A DNA stretch of 64,000 bases from positions 4,541,001 to 4,605,000 of the forward strand of contig NC_083348.1 in the NCBI RefSeq assembly GCF_019175385.1, given 5' to 3'. Made by a program: the position numbers and the translations under genes. Below are positions 1 to 10,494 of the stretch, piece after piece. Origin of the DNA: Lycium barbarum (Eukaryota > Streptophyta > Magnoliopsida > Solanales > Solanaceae). The first letter of the stretch is position 1; every line of letters begins with the position of its first letter. The notes under the pieces were generated by a model, which was not told where the DNA came from, did no database searches, and saw only the letters and a list, made by a program, of their open reading frames with translations.

Positions 1-313
1 TGACCTATTCCAAATATAGTTAAAAAGATATTTCAAAAGGCTACAACTTTGATCTTTTAAGTTTTCTCACACTCCCAATAGTTTTGCACGTATACTAGCT
101 AGAAGTCAGACCTATCGTAAACTTAGTCTATTCTATCGAATCTTACGTACCCCATTATTCGTATTGATCTTAAAATAACTACTTCCACTCAAACTCATTC
201 AGATAGGACTTCACATGGATAAAATGTCATATTATCACCCTCTTAACATATATATACTTAACCCAAGTTGATGAAAGGTTACAGTCTCGCCTCCATAGGT
301 TGAGAGCGTGACA
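1..313 (+). mobile_element. 3' part of the 5' LTR of the outer, decayed Ty3/gypsy element
   Basis: The stretch ends in GCGTGACA at 313 and is followed four bases later by a primer-binding-like site, the layout of an LTR/internal-domain junction. The same ending (GCGTGACA, then a TGGTATCAGAGC-type site) occurs in the better preserved gypsy element at 15429/15435. The LTR start lies before the window. No coding capacity is seen. Confidence 0.6.
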
Positions 314-317
314 AACT

Positions 318-331
318 AGGTATCAAAGCCA
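318..331 (+). other. Degenerate primer-binding site of the outer gypsy element
   Basis: AGGTATCAAAGCCA resembles TGGTATCAGAGC, the site complementary to the 3' end of initiator tRNA-Met that primes reverse transcription in most plant Ty3/gypsy elements. It differs at a few bases, in keeping with the decay of the gag region behind it. Confidence 0.55.
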
Positions 332-529
332 GATATGTGTCCTAGAGAGTCTACAAAGCCATGTCTAATAGAGTCTTGCTTATGGGTGTGTTGTGCACCA
401 CACTTAAAATTGGGAGGCTACATGACATTTAGGAATTGTTACATTTCTTTCATATTCCAAATCGTGTAATAGAGCTGAGTCATAAGAACTTGATTTCTAA
501 CTCGTGCCTTTGTTATGTGCTTTACAGAG

Positions 530-1979
530 ATGTCTGTAACTAGAAAGACTGCTGCTAACCAGCAAGCTAATGCAGCTGTAGAGGAGGGTACCAGTAGTGC
601 GCTACCTATTAATGTGGGCTATACTAAAGCCCAGAGTGAGCCACCCTTTAGGGTGTCCCACTCCACCAACACTTGAGGAGCTCCGAAGAGTTCCAGCACC
701 TCCAGTTCCACCACCTGGTTCAATAAACCAGGATATCAAGAGTGTAGTACAATTGTTGACCCAGTTAGTGGCTACACAGACCCAATACTAGATGGTAGCA
801 GGCTCGAGTGTTGGACCTCTCAGAGAGGTCGAGTGGTTCAAGGGTTCGAGATTTCATTCACCTGGATCCCCTAGTGTTTACATAGTCCGATCTGAACGAG
901 GACTCTCAGGTTTTCATTGACTAGCTCTAGAGGGTGTCATACATGTTAAAGGATGTGGCTGTCTTGTGGTACGTGGCTTAGGACTGGTCTAGGTGACCGG
1001 ATGAACCTACGGCTGTATGGGAGGATGTCACAAAGAATTTCCTGGATCACTATTTTCCATTGGAGAGTCACCAAGCCAGGGTTGATCGATTCTTAGCTCT
1101 CAGGCAGGGTAATATGAGCATACGGGAATACAGTCTCAGGTTTGATTCCTTAGCCAAGTATGCTCTGATGATAGTGGCTATGATGCTAGACAGGGTAGAT
1201 CAGTTCGTGGGTGGCCTTAAGTAGCATCTGATTGGAGATTGCACAGTGGTGTTTTTGTATGAGGATATGGATATTTCCTTGATCCAAGCATTGAAAGAAT
1301 TTAGAGAAGCGTAAGAAACGGAAACTGATGGATCGGGATCGAGATGGAGAGTAAAGTAAGAGGGTTAGATCTGTTGGATACTTCAGGTGGCTTCAAGCCA
1401 CAGTTCTCTAGGAGATCATCTTACTCAACTGCTAGAGCACCGCCCAATTTCTAAGGCCTAGATTTGATAAGTATGCCTATTCTAGCTAGGATTAGAGTTC
1501 TAGGGCACCGAGTTTCCAGTTTCATGGAGGTCCGAACAAGATGAGTCCATCTCTGCCACGTTGTAATCTTTGTGGTAAGGTGTATCCTAGAGAGTGTCGT
1601 CAGGGCTCAAATATGTGTTATTAGTGTGGATTTCCCAGCCATATTATGCGATCTTGTCTGAGTAGAGGCAGGGGAAGCATGGTTCAGCTGACGGGTCAAC
1701 AACAGCTTCATCATCGACAGTACGTCCTCTAGGTCATAGCTCAAAGGAGACCATAAGTCGTGGTAGAGGTAGGGGAGGAGCGTCCAGTTCAGGTGGTAAT
1801 CAGAACCGCATTTATGCTTTAGCCGGTCGACACGATTTGGAGTCATCACCTGATGTGGTCACAGGTATACTATCTATTTCTTGACACGACATTTTGCATT
1901 AATAGATCCAAGCTCTACTCTATCATATATCACTCTGTTTCTTACTGGTAAGTTTGGGATAGAACCAAAATCATTAAGT
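530..1979 (+). pseudogene. Gag and start of protease of the outer Ty3/gypsy element (broken)
   Basis: A gag reading frame starts with ATG at 530 (MSVTRKTAANQQANAAVEEG). It soon breaks into many stops and frame changes, but gag-like pieces stay recognisable. A CCHC zinc-knuckle region (CNLCGK, CGFPSHIMRSC) lies at about 1560-1660, with a stop inside it. A protease-like piece (LAGRHDLESSPDVVTG, then DPSSTLSYIT) lies at about 1820-1935. The frame is cut at 1979 by the insertion of another LTR and resumes at 23275 with the next protease residues (KPFTISTQVGESVIA). Joining the two sides and removing one TAAGT copy restores the colinear order seen in the related element at 17030-17110. It is non-functional. 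Confidence 0.75.
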
Positions 1980-2676
1980 TGTTACATCCCGTATTCTCGT
2001 ACGTTAAGTTGCGTCATAAGTTAGTCGACAAAAGATCGAAGGACAAGATTATCTTTGAGGTTATTAGTTTTTAAGCTATATCTAACAAGTGATAAGTAAG
2101 TGTCATGTAGGTTAGAGGTGAAATGAATCGAATAGTATCAGCTTCATCAATATAATACCCTGGGCTTTCAGTCTATGATTTGAACCGCACGACGTATGAA
2201 AGCAGACCTGAGCATCGTAGAATTGTGTTCATATTTAAATATGCAAATAAAGAGCTCATTGTATAAGAAGATGAAGTCCCGAAATGAGCTCAGACTTGAA
2301 AGTGTGATGACGGTGATTGAAAATAATATTATGTGTGTGCCAAAAACGTCTACGGACTAGTACCATATTACATGATCATGATAATGAGCATATAAAGTTT
2401 GGAAGATGATTAGTATTTAAATGAATTGAGATTAAGAAATTAATTATATGTGTAATTAGTTAAATGGTGGATAATAGTGGGACAAAAGTATTAATTATGG
2501 ACATACACTAGGAGACATCATGTCCACATGGTAATAGGAGGGACATTAATTAGTGACTAATCATTTTACCAGGTGTTAGTTGTAATATATATGGATAAGT
2601 GTAGTGGTGACACTTAAAAGGGTGACCTTATGGGTTTCCACGTGTAAAGGAGGGATGAAAAGGTTGTATTGGACCT

Positions 2677-2679
<3 letters not shown>

Positions 2680-2738
<59 letters not shown>
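2680..2738. repeat. (TA)n microsatellite inside the solo LTR
   Basis: An uninterrupted TA run of about 59 bases. Its length is likely to be polymorphic and hard to assemble. Confidence 0.95.
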
Positions 2739-2739
<1 letters not shown>

Positions 2740-3126
2740 CTTTGTTGAGATTCTACTTATGAGGAGAAGTGTGGGCATCATCTACTTTTGCTGTACAACA
2801 ACGTTTGACTATATATAGAGATATACATGCATATATATTTCCTTCTCAATCTGTGAAGGTTGGGGAAGCAACGTTTGAAGTGGGAAAATCCTCGTTCGCC
2901 GAAGGAAAAAATACGAAAAAATGGCATAAAGGTTATACTAACATCGGTTTCCTCCGGGTGATAGCAAATCGAAGATTTCTTCGAAGTAAAGTAAGGTGGA
3001 AGAAGAGTAGCTCTTGGCATATAAGGTAATAATTCTTCTCTGCTAGATATATTTAAGTTCGTCCAGGTCATAGCTTAATTGTGGGATGAGAAATACGAAA
3101 CTTATAACAGGAAATCGTATTTTGAT

Positions 3127-3129
<3 letters not shown>

Positions 3130-3202
<73 letters not shown>
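3130..3202. repeat. (AT)n tail at the 3' end of the LINE
   Basis: About 70 bases of AT dinucleotide directly abut the left TSD copy and so form the 3' terminus of the LINE. A simple-sequence tail in place of poly(A) may be original or may have expanded after insertion. Confidence 0.85.
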
Positions 3203-3205
<3 letters not shown>

Positions 3206-3369
3206 CACCTATGAAGCTTGGGTGTGCTTTTATTCCATCAAGCCAAAGCATAACGAGGTGGACATAGGGCCTAACCTCTATTACAAATGAGGTTGAAAGA
3301 CATCCTTGTACATGAAGGGGAGTGATTGGTCTTGGCTACATCAAATCATCCCCTTCTGTTAAACCTTAA

Positions 3370-6300
3370 CTAACAAAAAAAATTTACCTTATCATATCTT
3401 ATCCTAATACTAGGCAACTGGCTCTTGTCCAGGTAATAAGGACCCTTTGCCTCTCTAGGTAAATTTTGATAATTACAAATCATAAAAGATTCACCTTTGA
3501 CTGAAGCATTTTTTGCTAAGCAGTCAGCTACTTGATTAGCTTCCCTACAACAGTGAGTTACTTTAGCATTTGCTTGGCCAAGGATTTGAGAAGTTTCTTC
3601 AATGATGCCCTTGAGTTTCTGGTTGTTTTGTTGCTGCCTCACAATCATCTCTTTGATAATTAATGAATCTAACTCCAGAGTAAAGTTAGTGTACCCATTT
3701 TGACTGCACTAGATTGCTCCATGCCTAGCTGCTTGAGCTTCTGCTTCATTGTTGCTCTTGCATTTGATGTTCAAAGAGAATGCCATGATGATATTACCGT
3801 GATCATCTCTAGCAATTCCTCCTATCCCAGCTTCTCCAGATTCCTTAATAAAGCTCCCATCAGTATTCATTTTAATAACGCCCTGCTGAGGTTTTTCCCA
3901 ACAAATTATTTTCCATGTTTGAGCTGGTTTCATTCTCTCAATAGTTTCACAAAGCCTAGGCCAAGGCATTGCCAGATAACAATTTTGGTAAGCCAATCCT
4001 GTAGCTGCTTTAATATTCCTTAGTATTTGGTGAACCATCCTACTGTACAAAAACTTCTTTTGATCTTCATATTTGCAAGAACATCTACTCTTCCACATTT
4101 CCCAGGGAACAAAACATGGTGTAATCTGTATTACCAATTTATGAATCTGGTTCTTACTCTTAGTATTCCACCAATTTCTAAGACAATTTTTAATAGAATT
4201 CATTTGACAACTGATTCCCAGTGCTCCTCCAAAAAATTTCCACATATGTTTTGCAACATCACTCTCCAGAAAAACATGCTGAATAGTCTCTATTTTGGCA
4301 TTGATGCAACAACAACACTTTGATCCGTCCTTATCTCTTTGAATTCTGAATTTGACCATTGCTTCTTCAAAAGGTAATTTTCCTTTAATAACTCTCCAAG
4401 ACAGGAAAGATATCTTAAAGGGAATTACTATATGCCAACAATTCTTCATTAGCTTGTCCTTTTCCTTTGCTTTTCTACTGCTTTCCCATGCTGACCTGTT
4501 AGACAACAAACCATCATTAGTAATATTCCAAATGGGGATATCATTTCTTTCTCTATTACCAATCTTTAAGGAGATTATGTGGTGCACCATTTCTTCTGAA
4601 AATAATTCACTAAGTTTATTAGTGTTCCATCTTCCATTAGAAATGAATCCAGACACTTTCATCTTTCCAGACTTAGTAATATTATCAAAATAACTGGATA
4701 AGGGGCCAAGTCCTGTCCAGTTATCCCACCAGAAACTAATATCCCCTTTATGAATTTCCCAATGAATATTATTTTCAGCCTCATGTTTGATTTGCATCAA
4801 CTTTTGCCATTCACGGGATTGACCAGATCTCTATTTCTTGGAAACCGCATGTCCCCTTATACAATACTTAGCCTTCAGAAAATTGGACCACAAAGAATTA
4901 TTGGTCCTAAAATTCCACCATCTTTTCATTGCAAGGGTATTACACACATCTTGCATTTTCCTTGATCCCACTCCACCTTCATCAATAGGGTAACTCATGT
5001 TGTCCCAAGATACCCAATGATGCTTAGTTTTGTCTCTTGAAGAACCCCAAAAGAACCTGTTGTCGTATTTTTCCATCATAGCTATGGTTCCTTTAGGAGG
5101 GCACATTGCAGCAAGAATATGAGTAGGAATAGCTTGAAGAACATGTTTAATTAAAATCATTCTAGCACCATGTGATAGTAGCTTACCTTGCCAACTTCTC
5201 AATCTGTTAACAATTTTGGAGATCATATCATCAAAATAACAAATCCTTTTTCTTCCAACATACAAAGGGCATCCAAGATAGGTAAAAGGAAAAGGTTTAT
5301 CCATAAATCCTGTTATAGTTCTAATTCTATTGATTCTATAGGTGGAAGATTTACTAGAGGTGAGAAAGCAACTTTTTTGTTTATTAACTAATTGTCCAGA
5401 GCTTTTTTCATACCTACTAATAACATTCATAATAAGCTTAATAGAATTAGAATTGCCACTACTAAAGATGATAACATCATCAGCATATGCAAAATGAGTG
5501 ATGATAGGACCTTTAGGATTCATAGAAAAAGGAATAAATTTATCCACAGTAAGAAGGTTATTAAGCATTCTAGCAAAAACTTCTGATGCAATAATAAAAA
5601 GAGATGGGGATAAGGGATCTCCCTATTTTAATCCTTGTTATGATTTAAAGAAACCTGTTCTTGTGCCATTAATGATGATGGAATACCATACCCCTGCAAG
5701 CAAACTCTTAATTAGTTTTGTAAATGATTCAGAAAATCCAAACTTTTGCAAGACAGTAATCAATAAATCCCATGATAATTTATCATATGCTTTTGCCATG
5801 TCTAATTTAATCACTACATTACCCCTCTTGTTAGGATTGGATATGCCTTGTATGACTTCTTGTGCAAGCAGAATATTATCAGTAATCATTCTATTTTTCA
5901 CAAAGCCACTTTGATTAACATAAATGAGTTTTGGAAGAAGCCTATTAATCCTAATGGATAGGATCTTAGTAATAATTTTTATGGAAAAATTACTAAGACT
6001 AATAGGTCTTACTTCTGAAAAACTAGTAGGGGGGTTCACTTTAGGGATTAAAGCAATGCAAGTATGAGTGAAGTATCTAGTAATTAAACTACCATTAAAA
6101 GTTTCATGGATAAAGTCAATAACTTCCCTTTTGATAATTGGCCAAGATTTCTGGTAAAACATTCCTGTGTATCCATCAGGGCCTGCTGAACTTGTTGGGC
6201 TCATGTTGAAAATAGCTTTATGTATTTCCTCTTCCTCTGGTATAGCATGAAGCATCTCATTATCCTCTTCTTTAATGATCCTTGGAATAAACTTCATCAA

Positions 6301-7550
6301 GTCCTAGTCTACTTCCTTGCTTTGATTACTGAAAAGCCTCTTGAAATGTCTCACAACAGATTTACCAATCTTGTTCTCACTATGAATCCATTTATCTTTA
6401 CTATTTTTGATTCTATGGATGTGTAACCTTCTTCTTTTGTCCCTGATGATACTATGATAGTATCTGGTGTTTCTTTCTCCTTCTTCAAACCACTTCATTT
6501 GAGATTTTTGCTTAAGAATAGAATCTTGCATAGCTTGCCATCTAATGTACTTAGCATGTGTCCTGTTGAGGTCTTCTCTGACCTGATCACTATTGTCTAT
6601 TAATTCCAGGTCTTCTAGGACTTGAACTTTTTCTTCCCAATCTTTAGTTTGATCAAACACATTCCCAATGGTGGTCCTTGACCAGTCACTCAGTTTCTTA
6701 CTAAGAATTTTTAGCTTTTGGTGGAGTCTCCACATAGCATTACCAGTAATATTCCTCCCCCAGACTTCTTGAACCACACATCCAGAAAATCAGCCTGATC
6801 TGTCCAGAAATTTAAAAATCTAAAATAGCTTATAAAACTATTAGAATTGTCCTGACACTTTAGTAAAAGTGGTCTATGGTCAGAACCAGTTCGGACCAAA
6901 TGTTTAACCATATTATTTTGAAACTTTTGTTCCCATTGATCATTGACTAGAATTCTATCTAGTCTCTTCCAAATTCTATATCTCGGTTCCCAGTTGTTGC
7001 ACCAAGTATATTTTGAACCCACAAAACCAACATCTGTTACACCACATTGATCCATACAACTAATAAAGTCAATACTTTTATAAGCTCTATGAGGTAGACC
7101 ACCCATCGTTTCATCAGTATCCATTATAACATTAAAGTCCCCCCCCCCCCCCCCAATACACCAAGGGAAATCCATAGCAGTACTAATATTGGACAAACTA
7201 TCCCATAAATATTTTCTTTCAACAGAAGTACACTTGGCATATACTGCAGTGATATACATAAACTGGTCTCTTATATTCTGCTTGAATTTGATAGTTATTT
7301 GTTGATCATCATGGGAGTTGTCCACCATTTCCATGTTTTTACTCCAAAAACACCAGAGTTTACCATTCTCATTGGTAATACAATCATCATAACCCAAATA
7401 TTTCTTATAACCATCTATCTTGTTTTTGTTGACTAATGGCTCCATAATGGCTACAAAGTCACTATTGTTGATTTTGATAAGATTTTTCAATCTTTGAATA
7501 GCCTTTTTGGATCTAACCCCTCTTATATTCCAAAAAATTGCACTGATCAT
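3370..7550 (-). pseudogene. LINE ORF2: AP endonuclease, reverse transcriptase, RNase H (broken)
   Basis: The start MISAIFWNIRG at 7550 opens an apurinic-type endonuclease domain (about 7550-6850; GGDFNVIMD and GSDHRPLLL motifs). A frame change near 6775-6785 leads into the linker (MWRLHQKLK) and then the reverse transcriptase: SAGPDGYTG, RPISLSN, IKLDMAKAYDKLSWD, and the catalytic FAYADDVIIF at about 5490. The zf-RVT region follows, then a C-terminal RNase H (NTDGSF, EAEAQAA, ELDSL, CREANQVADCLA) ending at 3370. In-frame stops fall at 6304-6306, 5638-5640, 5623-5625, 4831-4833 and 3709-3711. Four of the five are TAG, and the one inside the LRQGDPLSP block clearly replaces glutamine. A 16-base G run (minus strand) lengthens the glycine stretch before DFNV without changing frame. 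The extra RNase H is typical of plant L1-like LINEs. Confidence 0.9.
7139..7154. repeat. 16-base C homopolymer within LINE ORF2
   Basis: Sixteen consecutive C on the plus strand read as a run of glycine codons just before DFNV of the endonuclease. Related proteins usually have two glycines here, so the tract has expanded. It is a slippage-prone and error-prone spot. Confidence 0.9.
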
Positions 7551-7570
7551 GGAAACATATAGGGGGTAAA

Positions 7571-9466
7571 CTATTTGGAACTATTTCCCTTGCTAGGGTG
7601 AACAGTTTTTCCTTTTGTTTCTTTTGGTTTCTTGGATTTTCCTCTACGTTTGATTCTCCCTCTTTTAACAGGGGACAGTCCCTCTTTTTCAATCACTTCC
7701 TTCAAATGGTTTTCTGTAGTGCAATATTGATCCTCTTCTAATTCTCCTTCTTCATTATTATGAACCAAATTTGGAGCAAAAAGTTGTATTAAACTCTCTG
7801 CAACTTCATCATCACATTTACCTTCAAATATATCTTCCTCCTTATTTCCCTCATATTTTAAATCCACAATTAGATTTATACCTTCACTGCTTTTATTACT
7901 TAAGCTCTGGCTAGTGATAATATAATCAGCTTCCTTTTTATTCTCCTTCACTCGTTTTTCTGCAGATTCTTGTTCCCTCTTTTCCTTCTCCTCTGTGTCT
8001 TTTAGGATCTTTCTTCCCTGTGTTACTTGTTCCCCCTTATTTTTCTCATCATATATATTTTCATTTTCTCCTCTTCCTTCCTGCTTTTTTTGTGCAATGT
8101 TGATTTCTAAAGTATCTATATTATCTTCACTGTTGCCTTTGTCTTTGTTCTGAGAATTAATTTCTTGGATTTCCTGGTTGTCATTCTCCATATCAATCTC
8201 CTGCTCAATGCTTTGACTTTCCTTTTCCTCTTGTTGTTTTTCCTTCTCTTGTTCACTTTTTTTATTAACCTTTTTTTCCTGTTGTTCCTCTTTCTCACTT
8301 TCCTCTTCATTATCAGTTGCAAGATCTTCCTTTCCCTTCTCTTCTTTGTTGTTCCCCTGCTCCTTTTTGTTAGCTCTCCCAGTGATGTTTTTGAACTTCA
8401 CTTTGCTTTTTCTTCAAAGAAGGCTTCTTCTTTGCCTTCTTTTTTTTCTTTTTGGTCTTGATTCTTTCATTCACTGTAGGAATTTCCTCCATATTCTTAG
8501 TTTGTTGATTATCTCCAGTTTCCTCCTTCCTTTGTTCTTTGTTTTCCACCTTTCCATATTTTTCTTTTCTTCCATCATTCTTTAATTGCTCATTTTCTTT
8601 GCTACTTTCAATGGTTTCTTGGTTGTCATTGTCACTACCATTTCCTTCTTCACTTCTCTCTTTTTCCTCCTCAGCCTTTTGTTTTTCTTTATCCTCATTC
8701 TTTTTCTTTTCGGCTTGTCGACATTGTAAAATAGAATGACCAAGAATTTTACAATGTCTGCAATATTTGGCACATTCTCATATTCAAATTTTTGAGTAAA
8801 ACCTTTCAATGGGCTATCTTCATCTTCCACACCAATCCAAACAGAGTCTATTTTTGGCTTAGTTAGATTAACTTCTACTCTAACCTTAGCCATACTAGGT
8901 CTAGTCCTATATTCAGTCGCTAAATCCATAGACAGGGGTATACCAACAAATCTTACTATTTGTTTAATATAGTGCCATGAATGATAACGTATTGGTACAG
9001 CTGGTAGCAACACCCATACCGGAACAATGGGGGAATCCACATCTGGCCGGAAATCAGGTGTCCACTTTTCAAGCCACATAACTTGCCCATCAATTTCAAT
9101 AGATCTTCTAAACCAGGTATTTTTACAATCATCTTCATTATTGAAATCAAGCATAACTGTTCTGAAATCATAAGCTCCTATACTACACTTACCTCTCACA
9201 ATTAATTTTTTAGCAAACTTGGATCGAATTCTGTCAATTTGAGGTCTTGCCCTTAGAAATTTACCAACTAAGGTTAAGCGATAATCTTCCGCCATTACGC
9301 CATAGAAATCCTTTTTCCTGAAAATCACCGCCGGAATTCCATTGTGGTTGGAATGTCTGGCTTTAACATCAGGACTCTCATATCGTTTAGGGTTAGAGAT
9401 TGGATTTGGATTTCTCAGGGTTTTCACCGCAGTAGAGAAATTCAATATAGGGGGGATTTTTACCAT
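7571..9466 (-). pseudogene. LINE ORF1: DUF4283 plus CCHC zinc knuckle, charged tail (broken)
   Basis: From a methionine at 9466 (MVKIPPILNFSTAV) the frame encodes a DUF4283-type RNA-binding domain (about 9310-8790; MAEDYRLTLVGKF, WLEKWTPDFRPD, PVWVLLPAVPIRYHS), the usual N-terminal half of plant LINE ORF1 proteins. The zinc knuckle CRHCKILGHSILQC (about 8757-8716) lies in a shifted frame, so about one base is missing near 8765. A second shift near 8405 returns to the original frame. The rest is an extremely Lys/Glu-rich low-complexity tail of roughly 270 codons, ending at 7571, 20 bases before ORF2 starts. The tail is probably flexible or coiled; I see no other domain in it. Without the two shifts it would be a single protein of over 600 residues. 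Confidence 0.85.
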
Positions 9467-10494
9467 CTGCAATCGTTTTTTCAGTGGGTTTTTTGTTTTT
9501 CGGGTGATTTGCCGGTGGTGAGACCGCCAATGTCTCCTTGATAGAGAGTCGGAGCTCCAATCTACCGGAATCTCTATGAAAACAAAAAAAAGTTAAGGTA
9601 TTAACGGTAAAGTGTACGGAGAGAAATATTTTTTAGAGAGAGAAATATTTTATTGATTATGACAAAAAGGAACTTAATGTCCATTCGTATGACCAATCGT
9701 ATTTTGATGTTGTTGTGGTATGGACTGTTTAGTGATTTTCTAAGTTGTGTTGTGGCTAGAATTTGGTGGATCTAGTGTGGTTCTGGTAGTCTTGAACTTG
9801 GGGGAAGTAGAAGAATTATAGGAGATGTTGTTTGATTCATTATATAATGAGCTTTCCTCTTGATATACGTACTTAGCATAACGAAAGTGTGATAGTCATT
9901 ATTGTAGATTGAGGTACTATATGCGCTGCATTGGATGAGTTGTCAAGCGAATTGGCTCAGGTATGTTAAGGACTTCCTTTTCCTCCTTTTGGCATGAATC
10001 CAACCGAAACGAAACGTAAACGAACATTCCAACATAGTTGTTACACCCCATATCTTAGAACTAAGGTTAGACTCATATCGTTAGAGTTTTCGTGGAAAAA
10101 CAGAAGGTTTGAACGTTTTGCGGAAATAGTTGATAGGCCTACTTCGGGCTGCCGTAACTGCTTGATTAGTTGGAAATTTGGGGAAGTACTCCATAATAAA
10201 AGTTGTAGTACGTAGAAATACCTTTCCAACCATATAAGGACCAGGCCTATCAGAGATTGGAGCAGGGAGATATGGTCGTCGCAAGATGGCTAATAGTAAG
10301 GCGCTTAAGATTCGATAGAATTGGCTAAGTTTTCGATACGTCTGCCCTCCATCCCAATTGCGTGAAAATCAGTTGAGAATTTGAGAAAGATTAAAACATA
10401 ACAGTTGTAGATCTTTAAAATACCTTTCCAACGGTATATTATGGAGCTCAAGTGGACATGTGAGTTAAAAGTTATGACCGCTTTACTAACCTGC

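Larger units (their letters stand above)
3130..9694 (-). mobile_element. Full-length L1-type LINE, reverse orientation
   Basis: A 17-bp direct repeat, AATCGTATTTTGATGTT, lies at 3113-3129 and again at 9695-9711 and exactly brackets the unit, as expected for target-primed reverse transcription. Reading the minus strand, there is a 5' leader (about 9694-9470), ORF1 (DUF4283 plus zinc knuckle) and ORF2 (endonuclease, reverse transcriptase, RNase H). A 3' leader of about 240 bp ends in an AT-dinucleotide tail at 3130-3202 instead of pure poly(A). The element is 6.57 kb. Both ORFs carry inactivating lesions, so it is dead but structurally complete. It sits inside the solo LTR and is therefore younger than it. 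Confidence 0.92.

Noticed and set aside
3700..5914. Plus-strand open frames of 60-140 codons opposite the LINE ORF2
   Set aside because: They are antisense shadows of the reverse-strand RT and RNase H; none has a domain of its own.
7571..8401. The Lys/Glu-rich frame as an independent host protein
   Set aside because: It is bracketed by the LINE TSD, lies directly before ORF2 and continues the DUF4283/zinc-knuckle ORF1 after two frame changes.
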